Origin: Pseudodesulfovibrio aespoeensis Aspo-2
GTDB taxonomy: Bacteria > Desulfobacterota > Desulfovibrionia > Desulfovibrionales > Desulfovibrionaceae
Assembly (NCBI RefSeq): GCF_000176915.2
Contig: NC_014844.1
Span: forward strand, 1,736,001-1,800,000
Length of the DNA: 64,000 nucleotides
Direction of reading: 5' to 3'
The notes under the pieces were generated by a model. That model was given only the letters and a program-made list of their open reading frames with translations. It had not been told where the DNA came from and made no database searches. Both the position numbers and the translations under genes were made by a program. Shown here in pieces: positions 24,860-33,625 of this stretch; position 1 is the first letter of the stretch; every line of letters starts with the position of its first letter.

Positions 24860-26951
24860 ACGATATATCATCTGTGGGAACGCACCGACCGATGGGATTG
24901 AAGAAAATCCTGACCGTGATCTGCGCCTGCGCCTTTGGGGCAAGGATGGGCTGGACAAGATCACCCTACGCATTGAAGACATCCACAAAAAGATGAGCAA
25001 GGACGTGCCTGATTCTTTCCAGGACCTGCTCGAAATCGCCACCTACGTTTACAGTGCCGATCAGGCCATCCCACGAGGGGCCGACGACGTCGATTCTTTT
25101 GGCCATGGCTGGCGCAGGGATCTGCACTTCATCATCCCGGTGCGGAAGCCAGATTTTTGGAACGGAGACGATATCCACCAGGCGCTGCGCTCCACGCTTG
25201 GTTTCTTGTCTGACGACAACTATCACTTCGAGTTCGTCAAACTGAAAGAGGCTCAGGCATTCCAGGGATATCTGAAATTTGATGATGACGGACGGCTCTT
25301 CGGCTATCCGGAACAGGTAGTGATGTTTTCAGGTGGGCTGGACTCGCTGGCGGGAGCCATCGATGAAGTTCTAAATGAAAAACACAAGGTCGTCCTTGTT
25401 ACCCACAAGTCGACACCGAAGCTCAACACGCGCCACCGGCGACTGGAAAAGATGATTGCCGACAAGGCTGGGGAAAATGCCCCGCTACACATCGGCGTCC
25501 GGGTCAACAAGAACAAGGGGCTGAACTACGAGTACACCCAGCGCAGCCGATCTTTCCTCTATGTGTCTATCGGGGCGACCATCGCAAAAATGCTCAATCT
25601 GAAAAGCGTCCGTTTTTACGAAAACGGGGTCATCAGTTTGAATCTGCCGGTCTGCGCTCAGGTAGTCGGAGGCCGGGCAACACGCACCACCCACCCCAGG
25701 GTGATCCGAGGCTTTCAGGAAATCATCAGCCTGGTGGCTGGCGAACCGTTCACGATTGAGAATCCCTACATCTGGAAAACCAAGGCCGGTGTTATCGAGG
25801 TGATCACCAAGGCCGGATGCCAGGACATGATCGCGGCATCGACCACCTGCACCCATACCTGGGAGATGACCAATCACCATACGCATTGCGGAACGTGTTC
25901 GCAGTGCATCGACAGGCGTTTTGCCATGATTGCGGCAAAAGCGGATCAGCATGACCCCGTGGAAGCCTATAAGGCCGATATCTTCACCCAAAGTCGAAGC
26001 AAGGACGAGGACAAGATCATGGCTGCCGCGTACCTGGAGCGAGCCAACCAGGTCCGTGACCAGGATGACATCACCCAGTTTATCGCTCGATTCAGCGAGG
26101 TAAGTCGGGTCTTCCGCTACTTGAATGGGAACCCCGGAAGCGTGGCCCAAAAGGTCTATGACCTTTACAAGCGCCACGCCAAGGAGGTCTGCGATGCTAT
26201 GGACACCATGGTTGGCCGTAACATCACCGCCATCCGCCAACGCACCTTGCCGGGAGACTGCCTGCTCAGGACGGTCTATGAATCGGGATCGGTGATCTCT
26301 GTCCCAGCTATTCCGGTCGAGCAGAAGCAGCCGGACAACTACTTCAGGAAGCGCGGGGGTGTCTGGGCCGCACGCTTTAACGGCAACGCCGAGGTGCTTG
26401 TGACGGGTGTCGACAAAGGAGCCGAGTACATCAACTTCCTCCTGGCGAGGCCTAACAAGGAAACCTCGGTCTACGAGATCGTCTGCGGGTTTGCCATCGA
26501 TAGCTGCAACGCGGTCCTGAACTCCAATGAGACCGACGAAGGTTTTCAGGTCACCCAGGGGGTTCCGTTGGGTGATACCGGCTTCGTTGCCGATCGCAAG
26601 GCCGTCGAGCAATACCGGGAGACGGCTCACGAGCTTCTTCGAGAAATTGAAGAAGCCCGGGCAGAAAACAACGATGCCGAAATCCAGCGGCTTGAGAACG
26701 AAATGACCCAGATCACCGCCGCAATCAACGAGGCGGTTGGTCTGGGTGGCAAACTCCGGAAATCCAACGACAAGCGGAAGAACATCCGCGACGCCTTCCG
26801 GAGTGCCGTGAACCGGGCCATCACGTATCTGGACAAGTATGACAAGCCGCTGGCCGCCCACCTGAAGGAGTCCATCAAGTGCGGCAACGAACCGGTCTAC
26901 CGGACCGAAGAGGAGATCGTTTGGGAGGTCCGCCCGATAGTCAACGAATGA
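24849..26951 (+). CDS. QueC-like PP-loop ATPase, putative anti-phage defence protein
   Basis: 700 aa. Residues ~1-155 are a unique N-terminal domain. The ATP-pyrophosphatase PP-loop SGGLDS is at 161-166. A QueC-type zinc site is formed by C334, C347, C350 and C353 (CTHTWEM then CGTCSQC). The rest, ~360-700, is an extra C-terminal region with a coiled coil near 600-640 and a helical end domain. QueC makes the deazaguanine preQ0. This much longer form without other queuosine genes resembles the QueC homologues of defence systems (QatC, CBASS Cap9). No TatD nuclease, QatA ATPase or nucleotidyltransferase gene is adjacent. Confidence 0.75.
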   Translation: MQDKRYIICGNAPTDGIEENPDRDLRLRLWGKDGLDKITLRIEDIHKKMSKDVPDSFQDLLEIATYVYSADQAIPRGADDVDSFGHGWRRDLHFIIPVRKPDFWNGDDIHQALRSTLGFLSDDNYHFEFVKLKEAQAFQGYLKFDDDGRLFGYPEQVVMFSGGLDSLAGAIDEVLNEKHKVVLVTHKSTPKLNTRHRRLEKMIADKAGENAPLHIGVRVNKNKGLNYEYTQRSRSFLYVSIGATIAKMLNLKSVRFYENGVISLNLPVCAQVVGGRATRTTHPRVIRGFQEIISLVAGEPFTIENPYIWKTKAGVIEVITKAGCQDMIAASTTCTHTWEMTNHHTHCGTCSQCIDRRFAMIAAKADQHDPVEAYKADIFTQSRSKDEDKIMAAAYLERANQVRDQDDITQFIARFSEVSRVFRYLNGNPGSVAQKVYDLYKRHAKEVCDAMDTMVGRNITAIRQRTLPGDCLLRTVYESGSVISVPAIPVEQKQPDNYFRKRGGVWAARFNGNAEVLVTGVDKGAEYINFLLARPNKETSVYEIVCGFAIDSCNAVLNSNETDEGFQVTQGVPLGDTGFVADRKAVEQYRETAHELLREIEEARAENNDAEIQRLENEMTQITAAINEAVGLGGKLRKSNDKRKNIRDAFRSAVNRAITYLDKYDKPLAAHLKESIKCGNEPVYRTEEEIVWEVRPIVNE

Positions 26952-27014
26952 CCCGGGACCACCCAGGAAGAAAAAACTAAAAAAATTTCCGCTACGCCAA
27001 ATGTAGCCATTGCG

Positions 27015-27063
27015 ACGCCGGATGTAGCGCCTTCCCCAATGAAGGCGCGATCCGGCGTTTTTT
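27015..27063 (+). terminator. Strong terminator after the QueC-like operon
   Basis: A long stem: ACGCCGGAT/ATCCGGCGT outside and GCGCCTTC/GAAGGCGC inside, 6-nt loop, followed by TTTTTT. It isolates the defence-like operon from the phage early genes. Confidence 0.92.
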
Positions 27064-27123
27064 ATTGGTCAGCATAGGGTTGGCCACCGGGCGTGCCAGA
27101 ACTTCCGAACAAGGAGACTGGCA

Positions 27124-27450
27124 GTGGCACAAGTCAACAAAGCACACCTCACCCCACCGAAGCGGCGACTCATCGAGTTGATGCAGGACATCAACTTCGG
27201 CCGCATCACCAACATTCCGGTCCGCGACGGCGAACCGGAACTCACCCCTGACACGGTCATCGAGCGCGAGATCAAGCTGGGCGGACAGAGCGGTCCCCGG
27301 CCCGAGCGCGACCAGGATGACTTCATCCTCAAGCAAGAGGTCGTGGCGCTGCTGGAGCACCTCGCGCAGATGGGCAGCGGAAAAGTCTGCCTGCTCGAGA
27401 TCAAGCACGGTCTCCCGTTCCTGATGCGCATCGAGGAACGGGCAGCCTGA
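27124..27450 (+). CDS. Phage protein of unknown function
   Basis: 108 aa with ATG 27124 and an AAGGAG upstream. Small alpha/beta protein ending in GKVCLLEIKHGLPFLMRIEERAA. No known family recognised. It is the first gene after the terminator at 27015-27063 and may be an early phage gene. The ~195 bp that follow up to 27645 hold no convincing gene. Confidence 0.6.
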   Translation: MAQVNKAHLTPPKRRLIELMQDINFGRITNIPVRDGEPELTPDTVIEREIKLGGQSGPRPERDQDDFILKQEVVALLEHLAQMGSGKVCLLEIKHGLPFLMRIEERAA

Positions 27451-27645
27451 ACACGTAACGACCTAAACCCTTAGACACTGGACAACAAGCTGGACGCATG
27501 GCGGAGGCTGTTGTGGGTGTCGCCGAGCCGAATACGGCAATTGGCGGCGTACCTGCGACCCCTTCGCCCACGCGACAGCTTTGTCCTGTGATCTGGCCCG
27601 TGCCGACACCCACGCGGACCTCCTCCTCGCTCCGAGGAGGCCCCG

Positions 27646-28230
27646 ATGGTTTCACAGAATTCTTACGACGGCATCGACAAGTATGCCGCCGACCTCATTC
27701 GGCACAAAGCACGTCAACTCGTAGGCAAGGCCGGATTCACCGAGGACGACAGACCCGACCTCGAACAGGAACTGATGATCGATCTGCTGCAGCGGATGCG
27801 GCATTTCAATCCAGCCAAAGCCAAGAAGACCACCTTCATGGCCCGAATCGTCGAACGTCACATCTCCACCATCCTGGAGGCCCGTTTCGCCCAATGCCGG
27901 GACTGGCGGCTCTGCCAAACCTCACTCAACGAACCCCTCGACAACGGCGAAGGCGACACCACCGAACGGATCGACTTCCTGGACAGCGAGGGCTCCCTGG
28001 GAGGCGGCACCCGCGAAACAAGGGAGCGTCTCGCCCATGAGATCCGCATGGATCTCGACCGAGCCATCGCCTTGTTGCCGGAAGAGCTCCGGGATCTGTG
28101 CGTGCGCCTGCACGACAGCACCATGGCCGAAGTCGCCCGGGAGATGGGCATTCCCAGAACCACCCTCTACGACCGGCTGAGCAAGCTCCGGGACGCGTTC
28201 CGCGAGGCCGGGCTCGAGGACTACCTGTGA
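27646..28230 (+). CDS. Phage-encoded sigma-70-family (ECF-like) RNA polymerase sigma factor
   Basis: 194 aa. Residues ~10-75 show the region 2 pattern (LIRHKARQLVG..., RPDLEQELMIDLLQRM, KKTTFMARIVERHISTIL). A variable linker follows, and residues ~140-190 form a region 4 helix-turn-helix (ALLPEELRDLCVRLHDSTMAEVAREMGIPRTTLYDRLSKLR). It has no regions 1 or 3, like ECF sigma factors. A GAGGAGG site precedes ATG 27646. The two-block motif that recurs through the prophage begins 3 bp after its stop, so it is the leading candidate to read those sites. DNA-binding antiterminator or transposon-type regulator are alternatives. Confidence 0.75.
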   Translation: MVSQNSYDGIDKYAADLIRHKARQLVGKAGFTEDDRPDLEQELMIDLLQRMRHFNPAKAKKTTFMARIVERHISTILEARFAQCRDWRLCQTSLNEPLDNGEGDTTERIDFLDSEGSLGGGTRETRERLAHEIRMDLDRAIALLPEELRDLCVRLHDSTMAEVAREMGIPRTTLYDRLSKLRDAFREAGLEDYL

Positions 28231-28232
28231 TC

Positions 28233-28264
28233 TCCGACGCATCAGCTCTGGCTCCGGTAAGTAA
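28233..28264 (+). promoter_or_regulatory. Phage two-block promoter-like motif, copy S1
   Basis: TCCGAC, 14 bp, TCCGGTAAGTAA. Starts 3 bp after the sigma-like gene stop and 70 bp before the gene at 28335, ahead of the recombination/replication block. Confidence 0.75.
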
Positions 28265-28334
28265 GCACCGTGCCGCATGGTGCGGCTATCCGGGGCCTCG
28301 GAAATCAGAACCTGAACAAAAGAGGAGTTCAACC

Positions 28335-28667
28335 ATGACTCACGACACTTACAAGTACCGTTTTGACGAGTCGGTCCCGGCCCAGGAACTGGAAGACACT
28401 TTCATGCTGGCGATGCTGGCCGTCGAAAGCCTGCATGGCCGTTCCCGTGTGCGGATGGAGAGCCGGTTCAATCTGGACAAGGCCCGACGCACCTGCGTGA
28501 TCGACGCCTCCACCGATGTCGGCAGCGACCTCGCCCGCATTTTCACCGGCTTCGCCACCAAGGAATACGGCGAACGCTCGGTCTTGATCGAACGATCCCA
28601 GCCGTCGGGCTGCGCCTGTGCCTCCAAGCATCGCGCAGCGCCAACCGAAGCGGGGGTGGCGGTATGA
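28335..28667 (+). CDS. Phage protein of unknown function
   Basis: 110 aa from ATG 28335, 7 nt after AGAGGAG. The middle part ASTDVGSDLARIFTGFATKEYGERSVLIER looks like a small alpha/beta domain; the Cys-rich tail (GCACASKH) is unusual. A longer upstream in-frame extension overlaps the sigma gene and is not supported. It is the first gene after motif S1, and its stop overlaps the start of the nuclease gene (ATGA). Confidence 0.6.
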   Translation: MTHDTYKYRFDESVPAQELEDTFMLAMLAVESLHGRSRVRMESRFNLDKARRTCVIDASTDVGSDLARIFTGFATKEYGERSVLIERSQPSGCACASKHRAAPTEAGVAV

Positions 28668-29680
28668 GCGAGCTGATGACCACCACCTATTCCATGTGGC
28701 GGCTATTCCGCAACTGCCGCATGGCCTGCAAATGGCGCTACATCGATGAGCTGGTGCCGCTCGAGCGCGATCCCAATCTGGCCTTCGGCTCGGTCATTCA
28801 CGATTGCCTGGAGTGCTGGCACGGCGAGCGGAATCTGGCCAAGGTCCTCGACCACATCGACCGGACCTATCCGAACCGGGCGCAGGACGACCATCAACAG
28901 GCCGACTGGCATCTCGCCCGGGCCATGATGAGCGCCTATGCGGAACACTACCCGGCCGAAGAGTTCGAGGTCGTCGCGCTCGAGAAAACCTTCGAAGGTC
29001 CCATCGTCAACCCGGCGACCGGGGCGACCTCGCGCAGTTTCATTATCGCCGGGAAGGTGGACGGCATCGTCCGTCAGGATGGCCAGTATTTCCTACTGGA
29101 ACACAAAACCGCCTCGCAGATCGACGCCAGCTACCTGGAGCGGCTGTGGACCGATTTCCAGATCATCCTCTACGCCTGGTACCTGGAGCAGACCCTCGGC
29201 ATCACGGTCAGCGGCATCATCTACAACGTCCTGGTCAAGGCCAAGCTGCGCCAGGGCAAGGGTGAGACCGAAGCCGAGTTCGAGGCCCGCCGGGCGGAGC
29301 TGATCGCCAAGTCGAAAACCGGCAAGAGCAGCGCCAAGCGCAAGCTGCCGGAGGACGACGACACCTTCCAGCAACGGCTCCAGGAGAAGTACCTCGAGCC
29401 GGGAATGTTCCATCGCGAGGTGCTCTACATCTCCCGCGACCAGTTCGAGGAACTGCGGGCGGAGCTGTGGGAACTCTCCAAGGCCATGCTCGACGCCCGT
29501 CGGCGCGACACCTTCTACCGCAACACCAGCTACTGCTTCCAGTACGGAAGGCCCTGCGCCTACTTCCGGCTCTGCCGCTCGGGCGGCAACCCCAACGTCA
29601 TTGAAAACCATTTCCAACGGATCGCCCCGCACGAAGAGCTGCGGGACGGAGCCGGTGAAGACGCCGCTCCGGTGTTTTGA
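28664..29680 (+). CDS. PD-(D/E)XK nuclease, Cas4/AddB-like with iron-sulfur cysteines
   Basis: 338 aa. The nuclease core is visible as GSVIHDCLE (His helix), then GKVDGIVRQDGQYFLLEHKTA with the D...ExK catalytic residues, then a QIILYAWYLE helix. A Cys near the N-terminus (NCRMACKWRY) and a C-terminal cluster CFQYGRPCAYFRLC match the [4Fe-4S] clasp of Cas4/AddB-type nucleases. It probably processes DNA ends for phage recombination with the downstream Sak4-like, SSB-like and RecD-like proteins. Confidence 0.82.
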   Translation: MSELMTTTYSMWRLFRNCRMACKWRYIDELVPLERDPNLAFGSVIHDCLECWHGERNLAKVLDHIDRTYPNRAQDDHQQADWHLARAMMSAYAEHYPAEEFEVVALEKTFEGPIVNPATGATSRSFIIAGKVDGIVRQDGQYFLLEHKTASQIDASYLERLWTDFQIILYAWYLEQTLGITVSGIIYNVLVKAKLRQGKGETEAEFEARRAELIAKSKTGKSSAKRKLPEDDDTFQQRLQEKYLEPGMFHREVLYISRDQFEELRAELWELSKAMLDARRRDTFYRNTSYCFQYGRPCAYFRLCRSGGNPNVIENHFQRIAPHEELRDGAGEDAAPVF

Positions 29681-29706
29681 AATCCCAACCATAAGGAGAC
29701 GAAGCC

Positions 29707-30477
29707 ATGCTTCCCAAGACCAAAAGCAAACCCAAACACACGCTCTCGGACCTCACCGCCCTGGTGTACGGCCCGAGCAAGATCGGCAAGAGCACCTGGT
29801 GCTCCAAGGCCGATGACGCACTGTTCCTGGCGACCGAGCCGGGCCTGAACGCCCTGGAGGTGTTCCAGACCCCGATCACCTGCTGGGACGACCTTCTGCA
29901 GGCCTGCGCCGAAATCGCCGAGGGCAAGCACGAATTCAAGACCATCGTCGTCGACACGGTGGATAACGCCTACAAGATGTGCTCGGACTACGTCTGCAAG
30001 AAATTCAAGATCGAGCACGAATCCGACCTGGGCTACGGCAAGGGCTACGCGCTGATCAACAACGAGTTCCAGCGCGTCATCAACAAGCTCGCGTTCCTGC
30101 CCTACGGGCTGATCCTGATTTCCCACTCCCAGGAGCGGGACATCGAGACCCGGACCGGCAAACACACCCGCATCGTGCCGACGCTGCCGGAAAAGGCGCG
30201 AAAGCTGGTCACCGGTCTGGTGGACCTGATCCTGTTCTGCGACCTGGACATGAAAACCGGCGAGGACGGCAAGCCGGTCTGGCAACGCGTGATGCGCACC
30301 AAGCCCAGTCCCAACTACGACGCCGGTGACCGCACCGGCCGACTCCCCGAAGTCATCCCACTCGATTTTCCGAGCTTCATGAAAGCGTTCAACAACACGG
30401 CAGCCGGAGCTGCGGCGAGTGCCGCCCGGCCGAAGCCGGAGCCGACCGTGAGTGCGGCGGCGAAACCCCAACAGTAA
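29707..30477 (+). CDS. RecA-fold phage ATPase, Sak4-like
   Basis: 256 aa. Walker A GPSKIGKST is at about residues 24-32. TIVVDTVDNAY forms the Walker B-like strand and LILISHSQERDIETRTGKHTRIVPTLPEKARKLV the later core. This is the short single-domain RecA-like family (Sak4 or phage nucleotide-binding protein) that supports single-strand annealing. The C-terminal 35 residues are Ala/Pro-rich and disordered. It is in the replication/recombination operon between the Cas4-like nuclease and DUF669 genes, the usual context. Confidence 0.8.
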   Translation: MLPKTKSKPKHTLSDLTALVYGPSKIGKSTWCSKADDALFLATEPGLNALEVFQTPITCWDDLLQACAEIAEGKHEFKTIVVDTVDNAYKMCSDYVCKKFKIEHESDLGYGKGYALINNEFQRVINKLAFLPYGLILISHSQERDIETRTGKHTRIVPTLPEKARKLVTGLVDLILFCDLDMKTGEDGKPVWQRVMRTKPSPNYDAGDRTGRLPEVIPLDFPSFMKAFNNTAAGAAASAARPKPEPTVSAAAKPQQ

Positions 30478-30489
30478 GGAGATCCGACC

Positions 30490-30963
30490 ATGGAACACTA
30501 CGAGAACCAATCCAACAGCAGCCTCGATCTGGCGCAGTTCGACGACGCCTTCGAAACCGCCGAAGTCGAGGAACGTGAGTTCGAGGCCGTCCCCGACGGT
30601 AAATACCAGGTCAACGTCGACCGGGTCGAACTGACCCGCGCCCAGACTTCCGGCAATCCCATGCTCAAGTGGACCCTGCGCATTCTCGCGCCGACCCACA
30701 AGGGCCGTCTGCTCTGGCGCAACAACGTCATGGCCAGCAACGAGAACATCAAGTGGCTCAAGCAGGACCTCTACACCTGCGGGCTGCAGCTTCAGAAGCT
30801 CTCCGACCTGCCGGGCCACCTCGAGCAGCTTCTCAACATCAAGCTGGAGGTGACCAAGCGCACTCGCGGTGAAAACGAGAACATCTACTTCAACCGTCGC
30901 ATTGTCATGGCCGACGATGCCGGGGCTCCCGGTGCGGCGATGGACGACATGATCCCGTTCTGA
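30490..30963 (+). CDS. DUF669 family, probable single-stranded-DNA-binding protein
   Basis: 157 aa. The DUF669 core is a beta-rich, OB-like domain (PDGKYQVNVDRVELTRAQTSGNPMLKWTLRIL pattern). The C-terminus ends DDMIPF, which copies the acidic DDDIPF tail by which bacterial SSB proteins recruit partners. DUF669 genes typically follow Sak4-like genes in phages and are thought to replace SSB. The stop overlaps the next start. Confidence 0.75.
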   Translation: MEHYENQSNSSLDLAQFDDAFETAEVEEREFEAVPDGKYQVNVDRVELTRAQTSGNPMLKWTLRILAPTHKGRLLWRNNVMASNENIKWLKQDLYTCGLQLQKLSDLPGHLEQLLNIKLEVTKRTRGENENIYFNRRIVMADDAGAPGAAMDDMIPF

Positions 30964-31445
30964 TGATGGACCGGATCACCGTTGTCGTCGATACACGCGA
31001 ACAGGAGCCCTACAGCTTCGATACAGACAAGGTTTCGACGGTTCGCAAGGCGCTGCTCGCCGGTGATTACTCACTGGTCGGCCTCGAGGAACGGGTGGCG
31101 GTGGAGCGCAAATCCCTGACGGATTTTGTCTCCACCGTCATCCGGGGGCGAAAGCGGTTCCACCGCGAACTGGAAAAGCTCTCCGCCTACGAATCCGCCT
31201 GTGTGGTTGTCGAATGCAACTTTCGCGATCTGGTCGATGGCCGCTACCGCAGCGATGCCCACCCGCACGCGCTGATCGGAACGGTCGCCTCCATCGTCGT
31301 CGACTTCGGTGTCCCCGTCTACTTCTGCTCGGACCGGCAGGCCGCCTGCCGTTTTGTCGAGGAGTACCTGACACGTTTTCACCGGAGGATCGCGAGATGC
31401 CAAAAAGAAATGAGAGTAACCCGGCGCGACTCCGGGGAAGAATAG
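30963..31445 (+). CDS. ERCC4-domain nuclease
   Basis: 160 aa. The XPF/ERCC4 nuclease motif is seen as VVVDTREQEPY (metal Asp, Arg-Glu) and VAVERKSLTDFVSTVIRGRKRF (ERKx3D), with later helices of the same fold. Cuts branched or flap DNA structures in related proteins. It starts one base before the DUF669 stop and its end overlaps the RecD2-like gene by about 49 bp, so it is part of the replication operon. Confidence 0.85.
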   Translation: MMDRITVVVDTREQEPYSFDTDKVSTVRKALLAGDYSLVGLEERVAVERKSLTDFVSTVIRGRKRFHRELEKLSAYESACVVVECNFRDLVDGRYRSDAHPHALIGTVASIVVDFGVPVYFCSDRQAACRFVEEYLTRFHRRIARCQKEMRVTRRDSGEE

Positions 31446-33625
31446 AGCGCGTTTACTATGCCGGACCCAAGTTCTCCGCAGGCCGACTGCTCACCCCGAC
31501 CGGTGAGGAAGTCCAGTTCGCGGGCAATTTGTTCGCCCGGGAAAATCAGCCTGTGGTCCTGCTCGGAGCGTGGGCCACCCATCCCAAATACGGCCGTCAG
31601 TTCAAGGTCGACGGGATGGAGCACGACCTCGAACTCGATCCGGAGGGGCTGATCCATTATTTGGCTAACCATCCGGAGATCAAGGGCATTGGTCCGGCCA
31701 AGGCCAGATTGATCGTCGAGAGTTTCGGAGACGCCTTTGAAGAAACCCTTCTGAACGACCCCGAGCGCATTGCGCTCAAGGCCCGACTGCCCCTGGATGC
31801 GGCCAAGCGGCTGCGTGACGAATGGTTGAAGAACCGTAGCGTCAACACCGTCATGGCCTGGCTGTCGGCATTCGGCCTGACCCATCATCAGGTCACCACC
31901 CTGGTCGAAAGACTCGGCGGCAACTGCCTCGATATCCTGAAGGAAGACCCGTACATCCTCATTCGGGAGATCCGGGGATTCGGCTTCAAGAAGGTCGACA
32001 AGATTGCCCGCAAGCTGGGAACCCCCAAGGACCATACCCCTCGTATCCGGGCCGGGTTGAATTTCTGCGTCCGTGAAGCCCTGGACAATGGCAACTGCTG
32101 GATCGAATACGAGGATCTGGTCGACCAGGTCAATCTACTGCTGGTTATGGATGCCCTGGATAGCCGGGTTCGTATCGAGAGCGCCCTCGACGCGCTCATC
32201 GAAGAACGGGCGCTTTCCTGCGATTCCCACGGCGGGCGTTTCGTGGTCGCTCTGCCGGAGATCGTCCGAATGGAGCGGGAGTTGGCCTCGCTGTTCGGCC
32301 ATGCCGAAACACCCAACCCGCATTTCCAGTCCGTCAAGAAACTCGATGCCCTGATTCGGCGCTGCGCGGCGACGCTGAACGAGAAGCAGCTCGACGCAGT
32401 GCGCTCGGCACTCAATCACAGCATCAGCCTGATCTCGGGTGGAGCCGGTTCGGGCAAGAGCTACACCATCTCGGTCATCAACACCATCTGCGAGGAGAGC
32501 GATCTGGAGGTCGTGCTTGCCGCGCCGACCGGCAAGGCCGCCAAACGCCTGGAGGAAGTCAGCGGCCGTAGCGGCACCACCATCCACCGTCTGCTCGGCT
32601 ATGACGGCAAGGGTTTCTCGCGCAGCAAGGAGAACCCCATCGATGCCGATGTCCTGGTGGTAGACGAGTTTTCGATGGTGGACGTGCCGTTGGCTTGGCA
32701 CCTGTTCGAGGCGGTCGATTTTTCGCGGACCACGGTGCTGCTGGTCGGGGACCACAACCAGCTTCCGCCGGTGGGACCAGGGAACATCCTGCGCGATCTG
32801 ATCCAGACACGCGCCATCCCCACGGTCATCCTCGACAAGGTCGTGCGCCAGGCTGGCGTCCTCAAGGAGAACTGCACCGCCGTTCTCAAGGGCGAGGTGC
32901 GCAAGACCAGCGAGGCGTCGGTGGGCGGATGCCGGGATTGGTATCTGGTGGATCAGTTCACCGACCCGATGGCGGCACGCTCGTTCCTGCTGGAGTTGTT
33001 TCAGGAGCGGCTCGACGCCCTGGGTTTCGACATCATCAAGGACGTGCAGGTGCTGACGCCGACCCACAAGGGACCGCTCGGCACCAAGGAATTGAACGAG
33101 GAACTGCAGCGGCTCATCCAGCGCAAACTCTGGAACACCGAAGTGCCGCCGGTCGCCATGGGCCGCCGCGCTCCGTTTCTCAAGCACGACAAGGTCATCC
33201 AGACCCGGAACAATTACGACCTGAACGTGATGAACGGTGCCATAGGCTATGTGGTCGATGTTCTCGCGAACGGCACCCTGGTCATCGACTTCGACGGCAT
33301 GCCGGTGGAGATGGAAAAGGGTTCGCCCGACCTTCAGGACCTGCAGCTCGCCTATGCGCTCACCATCCACAAAACCCAGGGTTCCGAATTCCCCTGCGTC
33401 GTGGTGGTGGTCCACAAAGCGCATTCCTTCATGCACCACCGCAATCTGCTCTACACCGGGGTGACCCGCGCCCGGCGCACCGCCATTGTCCTGGGCGACC
33501 ATTGGGGCATCCAGAATTGCGCCAAGCGTTGCCAGGTGGATGACCGTCGGACCTTTCTGCCCCTGTTTCTGGACGCCGCCCAGCACGCGGAGGCCGATTT
33601 CGCCCGTGTCGCGGAGGCCGAATGA
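31397..33625 (+). CDS. RecD2-like superfamily 1B helicase
   Basis: 742 aa. An N-terminal OB-like domain (RGRIERVYYAGPKFSAGRLL) and helix-hairpin-helix segments (EIKGIGPAKARLIVESFG; EIRGFGFKKVDKIARKLG) precede the motor. The motor has Walker A GGAGSGKSYT, motif II VVDEFSMVD, motif III VGDHNQLPPVGPGN and motif VI LYTGVTRARR. This order matches RecD2/TraA 5'-3' helicases. The ATG at 31397 has GGAGG and lies inside the end of the ERCC4 gene. Probably acts in phage replication or recombination. Confidence 0.9.
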   Translation: MPKRNESNPARLRGRIERVYYAGPKFSAGRLLTPTGEEVQFAGNLFARENQPVVLLGAWATHPKYGRQFKVDGMEHDLELDPEGLIHYLANHPEIKGIGPAKARLIVESFGDAFEETLLNDPERIALKARLPLDAAKRLRDEWLKNRSVNTVMAWLSAFGLTHHQVTTLVERLGGNCLDILKEDPYILIREIRGFGFKKVDKIARKLGTPKDHTPRIRAGLNFCVREALDNGNCWIEYEDLVDQVNLLLVMDALDSRVRIESALDALIEERALSCDSHGGRFVVALPEIVRMERELASLFGHAETPNPHFQSVKKLDALIRRCAATLNEKQLDAVRSALNHSISLISGGAGSGKSYTISVINTICEESDLEVVLAAPTGKAAKRLEEVSGRSGTTIHRLLGYDGKGFSRSKENPIDADVLVVDEFSMVDVPLAWHLFEAVDFSRTTVLLVGDHNQLPPVGPGNILRDLIQTRAIPTVILDKVVRQAGVLKENCTAVLKGEVRKTSEASVGGCRDWYLVDQFTDPMAARSFLLELFQERLDALGFDIIKDVQVLTPTHKGPLGTKELNEELQRLIQRKLWNTEVPPVAMGRRAPFLKHDKVIQTRNNYDLNVMNGAIGYVVDVLANGTLVIDFDGMPVEMEKGSPDLQDLQLAYALTIHKTQGSEFPCVVVVVHKAHSFMHHRNLLYTGVTRARRTAIVLGDHWGIQNCAKRCQVDDRRTFLPLFLDAAQHAEADFARVAEAE

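Noticed and set aside
24849-26951. QueC-like gene as a queuosine biosynthesis gene
   Set aside because: It is about three times the usual QueC length, has no queD/queE/queF neighbours, and lies in a mobile element with a coupled unknown partner.
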